Of a stretch of DNA of 64,000 bases, positions 47,570-57,705 are shown in pieces. A program made the position numbers and the translations under genes. This DNA comes from Rhytidiadelphus loreus (Eukaryota; Streptophyta; Bryopsida; Hypnales; Hylocomiaceae): the NCBI GenBank assembly GCA_947034895.1, contig OX344764.1:53425348-53489347 (forward strand), in the 5' to 3' direction. The notes below the pieces were generated by a model. It worked only from the letters and a program-made list of their open reading frames with translations, made no database searches and was not told the DNA's origin. Position 1 is the first letter of the stretch. Each line of letters begins with the position of its first letter.

Positions 47570-47790
47570 AATAGTGTACATTTCAGGAAGTGGGTGATTT
47601 TTGAGCCCACTGCATTTGAACTTCAAAAATTCATAACTAATTTTAGAAAGCTCCAAAACATATGAAACAACTTGGGTTAGATGCCAATTCCACTTGTCTT
47701 TCAAGGACGATTTACTGAAAAATCAATTTCAAGAAGTTTCACCTCTCCGAAAATCAGTTCCAGCTCTTAAACGGTCGATTTATGGACTTG
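47570..47790. repeat. Dispersed repeat shared with 23230-23450
   Basis: Shared words: GTGTACATTTCAGGAAGTGG/GCGTACATTTCAGGAGGTGG, CAACTTGGGTTAGATGCCAA, TTTACTGAAAA and TTCAAG(A/G)AGTTT. Class of repeat unknown. Confidence 0.55.
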
Positions 47791-47890
47791 TTACCCATGT
47801 TGAAGGTTGAATACTACTTTATGGAACCAAAATCCACAAAGTGAAATTTTCAGTGAGAAAACACTATACAATTTCGTAGGTGATGCTTAA

Positions 47891-49328
47891 ACCCCTAAAT
47901 GCCCAAGGCCTGTTTTGAGCTTCTTGGAATTTCTTCTAAATTGAACAAAATGCCAACATTTTGATAAGTTGTATCAATTTTTTTTTAATTGTAACCGTAC
48001 AAATTCAAACTAAACATGTTAGAGATCTCATAGGAAAAGAAAACACAAAAATACTAACCACTTGTAGAGTGAAAGATTATAATGTTTGACCATGAGGGTG
48101 TTAAAATCGCAAAAAAGATGTGAAGTCTTTCAATCCACTTTTCACAAGTCAAATCTAGAAAGTTGGTGACCAAAAAAATATGAGGTTAACCCCTAAAAGC
48201 CCAAGGGGTTTGAACAAAACATAAATGTATTATAAAATATAAGTTTTATAACTTTTTTGAAGTTTGCATAAAAGAAGATAATGTAAAGTATGAAAAGTAG
48301 AAAGTATCCGTATGGTCAAAAAATTTAAATTATTTTTGGATTCTCTTTAAATGAATTTTGAAGATATAACTTCAAAAATTCACCAAAAATACAATTTCTA
48401 TTTTTAGCATTTGAATTTCTTTTTGATTGGTCAAAATTGTGGTTTCTATTGATTTGTGAAAAAATGCATAAGATCTAGTAATGAGAACATCAACACTTTC
48501 CCCAAATAGTAAGTTTTTCAACACTAGCCAATTCTAGACTCTTTGTGCTATATCTCTTATAATTTCTGTTTGACCGTAGCAATCTTAGCTCGGGGGGGTC
48601 ACTTAGAGTGTCCATTTGAAACCACGTGCGGACAAAACTTTGGACCCCCTATATACTTTTTGAATTTTAAATAAAACAAAATAAGAAAAATATGAATAGA
48701 TTTTTCTACTTTGAAAGTTTATATTTTGAATTATTTTTATTTTTATTTATTAATAATAATTGAATTAGTTACAAATTTTTGAAGTAAAAAGATACACTGT
48801 AGGACTAAAAAATAACTTTCACACCCCTATATTATATAAGAAAAAATTGTCTAAAAAATGAACAATTTAAAAATAAATAAAAACTCTCTAGTGAAAGCTC
48901 ATTTTGAGTTGAATATTGATTCAATGGTCATCTAAATGTGTTCTCTATAATTATTTGAGTTGAAAAACATGCCATTTAAGTTCATTTTCAACCTCTTGTA
49001 GAAATCATTTCATATTTGATTTGAGATGAAAATTTTGGCAATAGAAACTTATAGTCATTATTAAACAATGGTCAAAATTTTAGATTGAAATTATAGTTTA
49101 TTAGAAACCACTTGTTTGCACGTGGTTTGTTGTAGTAGAACTAAGTGCACCCCCTGAGGATCACTATCATTTATTTTCAAGATTGGATTTTTCATTTTTG
49201 ATGCTAAAACTAGACTTCAAGAAGAACTTTCCAAAAATGTAAACTACTAAAAATAGTAGCTTGGTTAGGTTTTATTTAACTTCAAAGTTTTGCAAACACC
49301 AAATTTTGGTGCCTCACGCATTTAGGGG
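47891..49328. mobile_element. 1.4-kb TTAA-bounded element
   Basis: The left end is TTAA (47887-47890) then ACCCCTAAATGCCCAAGG; the right end is GCATTTAGGGG then TTAA (49329-49332). Both ends match the 3.0-kb element at 18149-21188 over hundreds of bases. A further left-type end, TTAACCCCTAAAAGCCCAAGG, sits at 48186, suggesting nesting of a second element. The inverted-end element at 48592-49158 is also inside. No coding frame. Confidence 0.65.
48592..49158. mobile_element. ~565-bp inverted-end element
   Basis: The left end GGGGGGTCACTTAG...AACCACGTGCGGACAA and right end (read inward) CAGGGGGTGCACTTAG...AAACCACGTGCAAACAA form a terminal inverted repeat of about 40 bp with gaps. Its right ~130 bp recurs at 56733-56840 (AGAAACCACTTGTTCGCATG, AAGTACACCCCCTAG), a second truncated copy. 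Target duplication not resolved; superfamily unknown. Confidence 0.55.
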
Positions 49329-49433
49329 TTAATTCTCCCTTCCCTACACTAGAATTTGTATTTACTGTCACTTACGCCCATTTATTTTTGGAATGCTACT
49401 CTAGATGAATAGTTTCACCAACTATGTATGTTG

Positions 49434-49890
49434 GATCAGGCCATGGTGAATTGACCCCCTCATTGCTCCTCCGGGGCAAACCCTGGAATTTTTTATTTGT
49501 GAGGCTTAATTTGTTTTTGAAATTCTGAATTCATATTTGCAATCAGAGGCCCCAAATTACTGGAGAGATGCAAGAATTACCAAAAAATTGGCACAACATA
49601 GGGGGCTTTTTTTCAAACCTAAATTGACCGGGGCAATGAGGGGGTCAATTCTCCTTGTGCGATGGATCAAGGTGGATTGACCCCCTCGCTCGGCCTTGCC
49701 AGGGGTGCAAGTAAAAAAATAGCCCCCTATTTTGGGCCATTCTAGGGTATACTCTTGACTCCACCTAGCTAATTCAAAGTCTCTGATCACAAAAATGAAT
49801 TCAAAATTTGCAAAAGAATTCATGTGCTGAAAATAAATAATTCCAGGGTTTGCCCGCAGGGCCGAGCGAGGGGGTCAGTTCTCCCTGGCC
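49434..49890. mobile_element. Two MULE-like MITEs in head-to-head arrangement
   Basis: First copy about 49441-49656, second about 49672-49890. Each has ends GAATTGACCCCCTC...GAGGGGGTCA(A/G)TTC. The motif GGGCAAACCCTGGAATT is at the left in the first and, as its reverse complement, at the right in the second, so they are inverted relative to each other. The pair as a whole is flanked by an 8-bp repeat GTATGTTG (49426-49433 and 49891-49898). A third member is at 37374-37583 with a 9-bp repeat. Confidence 0.7.
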
Positions 49891-49898
49891 GTATGTTG

Positions 49899-50532
49899 AT
49901 GGAGATCTTCTGTTTTGAGTACCGGTAGTATTGGCATCTAATCTCTTGTTAAACTGAATAGCCAAAACCTACATACAGGGACATGACAAGGGAGAGGGAA
50001 AATGTGTGCGAGTCACAAGAATGCATCCTCCACTCTACATTTTCATCGAATCATCGTGGATGTTGAAAGAAATCATTGGAGGATATTTCTCCGGGATGAA
50101 AACCTGACTGATTTTGTGTCATGAGTCGTGAGATGGGTTTTGACACGGTGTACAGTTAATATAATAGAAGAAGATGCGTGACACTAGAAACAGTTCTTTA
50201 GTGTAGGATGACAAAAGCAGTGCCTCTAAGATAGATCACGAACTCTCACACTCACTACTGTCGGGATAGCTGGCTTCGACTGTACGTACGTTCCATGCCA
50301 CTCGGTTCCACCAGCAGCAAGGGACTCTTGCAATGGTTTCTCTCTTTTGTTGACTGCGGCGTTGCCGCGCTGCTTTCTGCTCGGTCTACCCCGGATCCCG
50401 GCTTTTGAATTTGGCAACCTCGTGTAATTTGTCAGTTTGGATTTCCCTGATCGAGTGAGCTTCTGAGAAGTCGAATGAAACTAATCGAAAAATAAGAGGT
50501 TCCGTTTGTAACGTAAGCGTCATGGGTTGGAG
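49899..50532. other. Upstream region of the second peroxidase gene
   Basis: From about 50039 it matches 25966 onward. No gene recognised. Small indels relative to copy 1, for example GATGGGTTTTGACACGGTG around 50132, present only here. Confidence 0.5.
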
Positions 50533-50540
50533 TATAAAGG
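50533..50540 (+). promoter_or_regulatory. TATA box candidate, second peroxidase gene
   Basis: TATAAAGG in GGAGTATAAAGGTTGATC, the counterpart of the box at 26496. It lies about 365 bp before the ATG. Confidence 0.5.
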
Positions 50541-50897
50541 TTGATCGTCTGGGAATAGTTCGTATCAAATCGAGTTTGCGTGTTCATCAATACGATCCGA
50601 CCTAGGGTTGAATTGCTTGGCCCACAATCGATTACTAGTTCGCGAATCAATCTCTTCACAAATAGATCGATATCCTTGAGCTGGATTTGCATTCCAGCGC
50701 CAGCACTACTCCGAAGCTTAAACTTCAACCATCACGCTGCAACATACGAGCTGTACTTTGTGGGCGCGGAGCTAGCTGGCTAGCTGAATTGCTCTGAAGA
50801 TCGACGAGGATTGCCTGGCTTCATCGATATCGATCCCGGCCTCATCGAAGTTCTCTGAAATTAGATTTCCGTGAAATTGGTGCGAAAAGGGTGCGAC

Positions 50898-52378
50898 ATG
50901 GCAGCTCGAGTGTTGTTCCAGCTCGCGGCCATTCTGATTGTCGCGTCTTTACAGTTTCATGGAACCCAAGCAGCTCTGCAAGTGGGATTCTACGACACCG
51001 TGTGCAGTAGCGCTGAATCGATTGTGAAGAGTGCGGTGCAATCAGCTGTCTCCGCGGACAGAACCATCGCCGCTGGTGTCATCCGCTTGCACTTCCACGA
51101 CTGCTTCGTGGAGGGTTGCGATGCTTCCATACTCCTGACTGGCGCTGGCACGGAACAAACAGCGCTGCCCAACCTGTCTCTGAGAGGCTACAGCGTCATC
51201 ACCGATGCGAAGTCTCAGCTGGAAGCCAGTTGCCCTGGAGTGGTTTCCTGTGCCGACATTATTGCGCTTGCTGCTCGCGACTCGGTTGAAATTGTGAGCA
51301 ATCTTTTCTTGCCGTTGCAAAATACCAACACGGCTTAACGTACAATTGTGTGTATCCATCCGCTTCAGTTTCAATATATTCTCCTTGAGTGTCTGAGTAG
51401 CCCCTTGACATTACTAAATGAAAGTCTGTCATGTTTGTGCAGCTTGGTGGAGCTTCCTACAGTGCAGAAACGGGTCGCTTTGATGGCACCTCCCCCGGAA
51501 CGAACATCAACATACCCGGTCCAAACTCGACCATCGCTGAAGCCACTAAACCCTTCACCGATCTTGGTCTCACACAAGACGACATGGTCACCCTTACCGG
51601 TACTTAATTCCCCTCTCTAACATATCCCCCTTTTCGAGACGAACTCGGACTAAATCAGGACCTGCAGATCTTGGAGATCTACAATTCTCTACGAATCTTG
51701 CTTGGTAGAGGAGGATAAAATTATGATTTTTGATCCTCCTGTTTCCCAGCCTCAAAGTACCATAAGGCGACGATGAAAGTGAGTTATATGAGAATGTAAT
51801 GACACCAGGGAGCTCTAAGAGTTTAGCATAGAGGAAATGAAGCAGAGTTTACCATGATCTCAGTTAAACTCGTAAGTGGTAAACTCCGTTTCATTAGCAT
51901 GATGCTAAATTCTGAAGTTAAACTCCCTCGTGCTGAAGTTTTATTGAGCATGGACTGAGAATTTGGGATTGGACATGCAGGTGCTCACACAGTGGGCGTC
52001 ACCCAGTGCCAGTTCTTCGTGGACCGCTTGTACAACTTCGAGGGCACGGGCCTTCCCGACCCCAGTCTCGACACCACCTACTTATCGACGCTGCAGGCGC
52101 TCTGTCCCAACGTGACCGGCGACCTCACCGGCGTCGCCCTGGACGAGAATTCGGAGTTCAAATTCGACACAAGCTACTTCCGGAATCTCCAGGCGAGCCG
52201 AGGCGTTCTCCGCATCGACCAGGAAATCGGCAACGACGCCAGCACCAGCGGCCGCGTCAATACCCTGGCGGCCTCTTCGACCACCTTTGGAGCTGATTTC
52301 GGCACGTCCATGGTGGCCATGGGACGCATCGGCGTTCTCACCGCTGGAACTGTCCGAGCAGTTTGCGAAACAGCTTAA
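50898..52378 (+). CDS. Class III (secretory) plant peroxidase, copy 2
   Basis: Three exons, 50898-51293, 51443-51599 and 51981-52378, with the same intron positions as copy 1, giving 316 residues. The signal peptide starts MAARVLFQLAAILIVASLQF. Distal Arg63/His67, proximal His187, the calcium-site pattern and all eight cysteines are kept, so it should be an active secretory peroxidase. It differs from copy 1 at about 22 residues: nine in exon 1, seven packed into positions 154-169 (INIPGPNSTIAEATKP here), and six in exon 3 (A192T and five in a stretch around TGDLTG...FKFD). Intron 1 is identical to copy 1. The sequon at N160 is kept as NST. Confidence 0.93.
51803..51932. repeat. Hairpin (MITE-like) in peroxidase intron 2, copy 2
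   Basis: Counterpart of 27822-27951, with CACCAGGGAG on the left (one base changed) and CTCCCTCGTG on the right, and the same inner paired arms. Shared by both genes, so older than the duplication. Confidence 0.6.
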
Positions 52379-53415
52379 TTGAATTCCACGTTTTAGAGAT
52401 CCCAGAGAAATGGGACTCCACAATTAGGGAAATTCAAGTGCTTGATAGGATTTAATGATGGGATCGATTGGTTAGGTGGCTTAATCCTTTGTACAGATTT
52501 ATTGAGCTTAATTAGACAACGATTCCGTTCAATTGGCGGTATTCCAATCGCCCTGTTGACATTAAGGTACAATAGCTGGGCAAATTCATATGCAAATGGC
52601 ATTTCATCACAACATTGCGCACCTCTAAGCTAGGATTTCCAGTCACATTATTGCCCTCCTTGGCTCACTGCGCCATTAAAATGAAATTGTGCCAATTTAG
52701 CGAAATTGACGTTGCTTCTAAAGCTCTATTTTAAGACGCATTCAATTCGTTCAATCTGTGTATTTGTGAGTCTGAGGGACTGTAATCTGCTCTCCATGCA
52801 AGCAAGGAAACTCTTTCTATGAATTGTGAAGAGCTTTCCATTGAATTGGTAATAAGCACGTATGTAGAGAGCTTCCTCTGGAAGCTGGGCTGGAAGGGTT
52901 CTTTTGGAGTTGAGAATTTTTGGCAACATGTACAGTTTTGTGATAAGAATTGTGACGACCTGGTCGGTCACCGTCCTCGACGTCGATCTTCAGCGTGATT
53001 GGGCGGTTTCGAAGATGTATCGCGCATGGATAGTAAACCCACGAGGGCAATTGAACGAGATTATTAAATCAAGTCATAGTTGCTCTTGATTTGGAATCTT
53101 CGCATGCGGGCGTTTTTTATTATCTTCTCAAAAGCAACGATTCTGAAATATCCTCAAAACTTGTCGCACTTCCGTTGATGGTACTACACTTGTCACATAG
53201 AAATAGTACGTCCTACCTACACCCCATTTGAAGAAAATCTGAGCCCTCCATGGGGCTGCTTTCCCTTCGCACGATGTAGAGATGACATTGAGTACCAATA
53301 TGGGCAATTTTGTTAAAATGGAAAAATTTAGCAACTTTGGCATTTTTTACGGTTTAGATTTGGCAATCGGAAATGTACACCAATTCTAGATTTTTCAAAT
53401 CTAGATTTTTCTTAA
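52379..53415. other. 3' flank of the second peroxidase gene
   Basis: Collinear with 28398-29179 up to about 53160. It then continues without a LINE into the sequence that lies at 36809 onward in unit A. No gene. Confidence 0.6.
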
Positions 53416-54103
53416 ATGTCTAAAATCTACATGTGTCATAGATGTCACTTTCCACAATTTAGACCATGTGGTCTAAAATCTACATTAGTCCTAGATTTTT
53501 GAAATGTGTACTTGCACTAGATGTTATTTTTATGGTTGAGACCGGGCGGTCTAAAAATGGTACATGGAATACCACCATATTAACAAAGTTCTCCATCAAT
53601 GATTTTTACACAAGTAGATGATATTTTAACAAATAATTTTTTTTTAATAATTTAATTAATAATTTAATAAATAATGTTGAATTGACGTGGTTGACTCTTG
53701 AATCACGTGGTGCACATGAAGTGACATGGAAATTGATGTAGTTGATGTCTAAAATCTATGTGTGTCATAGGTGTCACTTTCACAATTTAGACCGCCCAGT
53801 CTAGAATCCACACCAGTCTTTGATTTTTAAAATCTACATAAGTCTAAGACTTTTGAAATGTATACTTATCACACTAGATGTTACTTTTATGATTGAGACC
53901 AAGCGGTCTAAAAATGGTACATGGAATACCGCCATTTTAACAAAGTTCCCCATCAATGATTTCTACACAAGTAGATGATATTTTAACAAATAAATATATA
54001 CTTTTATAATTTAATTAATATTTGAATAAATAATGTTGAATTGATGTGGTTGATTCTTTAACCACGTGGTGCACATGAAGTGACATGGAAATTGACATGG
54101 TTG
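53416..54103. repeat. Two tandem ~330-360-bp repeats
   Basis: Unit 1 at 53416-53744 and unit 2 at 53745-54103 share ATGTCTAAAATCTA, TGTGTCATAG, GAGACC(G/A)(G/A)GCGGTCTAAAAATGG, GGTACATGGAATACC and CACATGAAGTGACATGGAAATTG in order. Unit A has only the second half of one unit (from about 36955), so this is a duplication or gain in B. Confidence 0.8.
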
Positions 54104-54841
54104 CAAGTAGAAATGATTGATTTGATTCACTCTCAAACTCATGGCCCCTTGAAGATTCAAGTTTCTTTCTAATGATAGTCATTTTTTTAGAACCACATGA
54201 TGCTGCATTGAAGAGGTTATTTCTAAAAAATTCTCTAATTTAAGTGATTCATAAAAATAGGATAATAAAAAATTTCAAGAATATAGATACTTTGGTGTTT
54301 AAATCTTTAAAAATAGTAAAAATATTCAATAAATAAATTAAAATTATTCATTTTTCCAACTTTAAATGGCTTCCAGTCATCCAATGACAATCTATCTTTA
54401 TAAATCAATTATATGGTCTTTGCGCTCATACAATGGATGTGCATTTTGATGGTAGGAGATAAAAATACTATTTTTGAAACGCTTTTGTTCAAACCACTTT
54501 GCCATACACACAACATGTGCCATCAAGAAGAAATTTTCCTTCGATATTGCTATAGTTTTTTCTTTGCAAGTGTCAATTGTCTTTTGTCAACTGAAGATAA
54601 GAAACTTAGTGATTTCAAGGGTCATAAATTGGTATTTTGGGTTAGAGTTTACAAATAGAAAATCTAGCTAACATTAGAAGATCACATGAGCATGATGATG
54701 CCAAGTTGCTTTTGAAACTATTGTAAATAGCTTGCAATTGGATGTTACTATATCAATAGAAAATTATCATCTAAAAGAAATTTGAAAAAAATAGTCCATG
54801 TTTAATGTTTCAGTTTCATGCAATGTGTCAATGACCCTTAA

Positions 54842-55062
54842 CCCTTGAATGCCAGGCCGGTCACTGTGGAAATCATATGTTTTGTCACCATGTGAATTGT
54901 TGGCCTAAAAAAATGAAAAAGTCCTCATTGGAAGACAAACTGCTGTAGAAGACATTCCCTTTCCACCCAAATTTTGGAAGATGAATAGTTGCATTTTTGT
55001 CCCACATGGAGAGATTCTTTGTCATCCATCAAATGCCAAACGTCATCCTCAACGTTTAAGGG
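54842..55062. mobile_element. 221-bp TTAA-bounded MITE, intact copy in unit B
   Basis: TTAA at 54838-54841 and 55063-55066, ends CCCTTGAATGCC and (read inward) CCCTTAAACGTTGAGG. It lies at the same locus as 38921-39588 in unit A, so it predates the duplication. Its right-hand TTAA served as target for the younger element at 39364-39584 in A. Confidence 0.7.
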
Positions 55063-55289
55063 TTAAGCAATTTCTCCACAAAGAGGAAATCCCAACTGTT
55101 AAAGTGGATAGCGCAGTTGCTGACTATTGACATCATAACTTCATAATGAGATCCTTAATTTAATGGCAGAATTTCAAGAAACTGGCACTTTTCCAGTCCC
55201 TAGTCTGGACCCTCACATCTACAACTCTCCTAGATTTTGCTCTGTGCTCTTGAAACTGTTACAACAGTAGTGGCACACTGAAATACGCC

Positions 55290-56290
55290 CATTTGAAAGC
55301 GGAATATGACCCTTCACTTGCGATTCAGCGATACTTCGAACACGAAGTCTGTCGAACATCGAAGCCCTCCCGAATTTGCCACAACTTAACTTCTTAGATA
55401 AGGTACGACGTACTCTCATGCGTGTAGTAGCTCTGACGGAGAACGAACTTCTTCAGCTTGCTGGAAGGCGCGCTTGAACGGCGGCAATGACCAGGAAACT
55501 AATTAAACGTACTGTCACTAGATATTCAACACTTCACTGACACAGTCACGCAGTGCCAGCTTTCAGGACATTCGATTCAATTCTTGAAGCAGTCACAAAG
55601 CTGCCTTCACAAAATTAACAGATAGTTTGGACGACGAGCGAGCTCACCAGGACGCGGATTAAGATAATCGTGAATTTCGTTGATTTGGCGCGATTTTAGC
55701 GTCGAAAATTGTAACATATGTCTTCGCAAAGGTATAATTCTAGACCACAATCTAGGACAAGTATGGATTCCTGACGTTTCTTCCGTAAACGTGCCGAAGT
55801 ATTGGAATGCGTCCGCCAATTTAACGAAACTGAAGCGACTCCTTTGCTACCAGATCGAGTGAAGAAGCGACTTCTCATTCAGTTACTACTCTCGTCAGTC
55901 CAAGTCGAACTGAGAGGAGGGGCTTCGACACACCATTGATCACTCACCAACCTGTCAGACCACCCACAGATCATGCATTCCTCAATTCTTAATTCGAATT
56001 AATAATACTATTATACCCCGGCCTCACTTGGCTGCAAAGTTGATAAGTAAGAGGACCCTCCGTGTGAAGCTTCAAGACTGGAGGAGCTTTGAGAGTGTCT
56101 TCAAAAGTATTTGCAATAGCACTGGGCTCGATCATAGACTCTGAACTTCGAACACCCAGGAGCGTGCAGCTTCCACGTTAATTCGCAGCAGTTCGATATG
56201 AAGGTGTTGGGTAGATTCGTAGAGTTGAATTCCAGACTGTGGTCGGTTGTGATCTTGCAATGCTTGCGGATCTTCACCTTCAAATTTTAG
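55290..56290. other. GC-richer block matching 39820-40660, unidentified
   Basis: Counterpart in unit B of the unidentified gene-like block. It has about 350 bp not present in A (55710-56060), including GATTCCTGACGTTTCTTCCG. Short frames in each strand differ from those in A. No domain seen. Confidence 0.35.
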
Positions 56291-56610
56291 AGGACATATT
56301 CAAATTAGTTAACTAAAAGATTTTATTGTTGAACTCATTCAAACTTTAAAAGAGACAAATATTTAGCCTTGCTCAAATTGCTCAAAGAGAGAGTATTTTG
56401 AAGCAGTTTTGGACCTTGAAACATTGCGATATTTTATATATTAAAAGCCTAGTGATCATTTTATTTTTGTTCAATGCAATCTTTAATCCCTTTTTTACGT
56501 GGTAGGTATAAGTTTTGAATATGAAAGTTCCTTTTAAGTATAGTATTATAAGGTAATTCTTGTTAAACCAATTGTAACCAAATTACGTCAAAATCTAGGA
56601 AAGCATGTCA

Positions 56611-57138
56611 TTGTAGAATGCCAATCTAAGACCATTCAAAGTCTATTATTCTAAGGCATTCCAATGATGGATAATATGAGATTGATATTCTATAATGAAT
56701 GCAACTAGTACATAATTTTGAGTTTATGGCTCGAGTCATTATTAAACAATATTCAATATTTTAGGTTGAAATTATAGTTTATTAGAAACCACTTGTTCGC
56801 ATGTGGTTTGTTGTAGTAGAATTAAGTACACCCCCTAGGTTTCTGGTTGGTTTCAAAGCAACCCACTTTATAAGTCCTTTGGGTCTTTCCATATAAAACA
56901 AATGATCCTTTTGCCATACTTAGAAGGTGCTTACAAATACTTCCTCAATCTCACTAAAAACCTCCAAATCGGTTTAGGGTTTGTAACACTAAAAAGGCTC
57001 CATTTATTGATTTTAATCGTTGTTTGTTGAACACGCGATCTGAAATGGAGGGTGGAGTGGACACACATGTGATTTGAATTCTAAATCACTTACTCAATGA
57101 TCAAAATTAATATTAATATATGGAGCAGCTTAGTAGTA
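56611..57138. other. AT-rich spacer
   Basis: Holds the truncated copy (56733-56840) of the inverted-end element at 48592-49158; otherwise nothing recognised. Confidence 0.45.
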
Positions 57139-57705
57139 CTCCCTCCATCCCATAATGATCTTCCTGTTGGCCTTCTTTTTTTGTCCCAAAATGATCTTCC
57201 TATTGCACTTTGTGATGTTGAAATTAGTCAAATTTGGCTTATGATTGTTATTTGAGACTAGCAAAACAACTCTAAGTGGTTGTTTTTTCTCCATCCATGC
57301 AAACATCAAGCAAAAGACAAATAAAATGATTGAAAGCTTCAATCTGCACTTATAGTTTTTATTTTTTGCATCTCTTTGAGTATTTCCCAATTGAAGTAGA
57401 TTAAGCTTTGGAAGCTGAAACAAAGGTCTATACATGGTCTTAGGCATATGCTAAATGCCCACAAAATGGCAACCTCACATTCAACAATTAAGTGCTCACT
57501 GGTGTTCTTTAAAAACGCCCCAAAATATTCACTTTTCAATATTATAAAACTACACTTTGAAAAGGGCTTCAAAACTCAAACTTTTTAGGATGCAAAGAGA
57601 ACACCAAACTCCACATACTATATAAATTGAGTTTTTAAAAAGTTATTTTTATCCTTAATCCATAAGATTTAGTCTAACAGGAAGATCATTTTGGGACGGA
57701 GGTAG
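57139..57705. mobile_element. Stowaway-like (Tc1/mariner) element, 567 bp
   Basis: The ends CTCCCTCCATCCCATAATGA (left) and CTACCTCCGTCCCAAAATGA (right, read inward) continue as GATCTTCCTGTT on both sides, giving a ~32-bp terminal inverted repeat. TA flanks both sides (57137-57138 and 57706-57707). The CTCCCTCCGTCCC end is the classical plant Stowaway signature. Two minus-strand frames inside (57130-57572) have no transposase motifs. Larger than most Stowaway MITEs. Confidence 0.85.

Larger units (their letters stand above)
46109..56610. repeat. Segmental tandem duplication, unit B
   Basis: Counterpart of unit A (see the entry at 24719-45720 for the block-by-block match). Unit B-specific material lies at 46.57-50.04 kb and at 53.3-54.1 kb. 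It serves as an empty-site reference for four insertions in A: the hairpin MITE, the LINE and the TTAA elements at 37346 and 39364. Confidence 0.75.
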
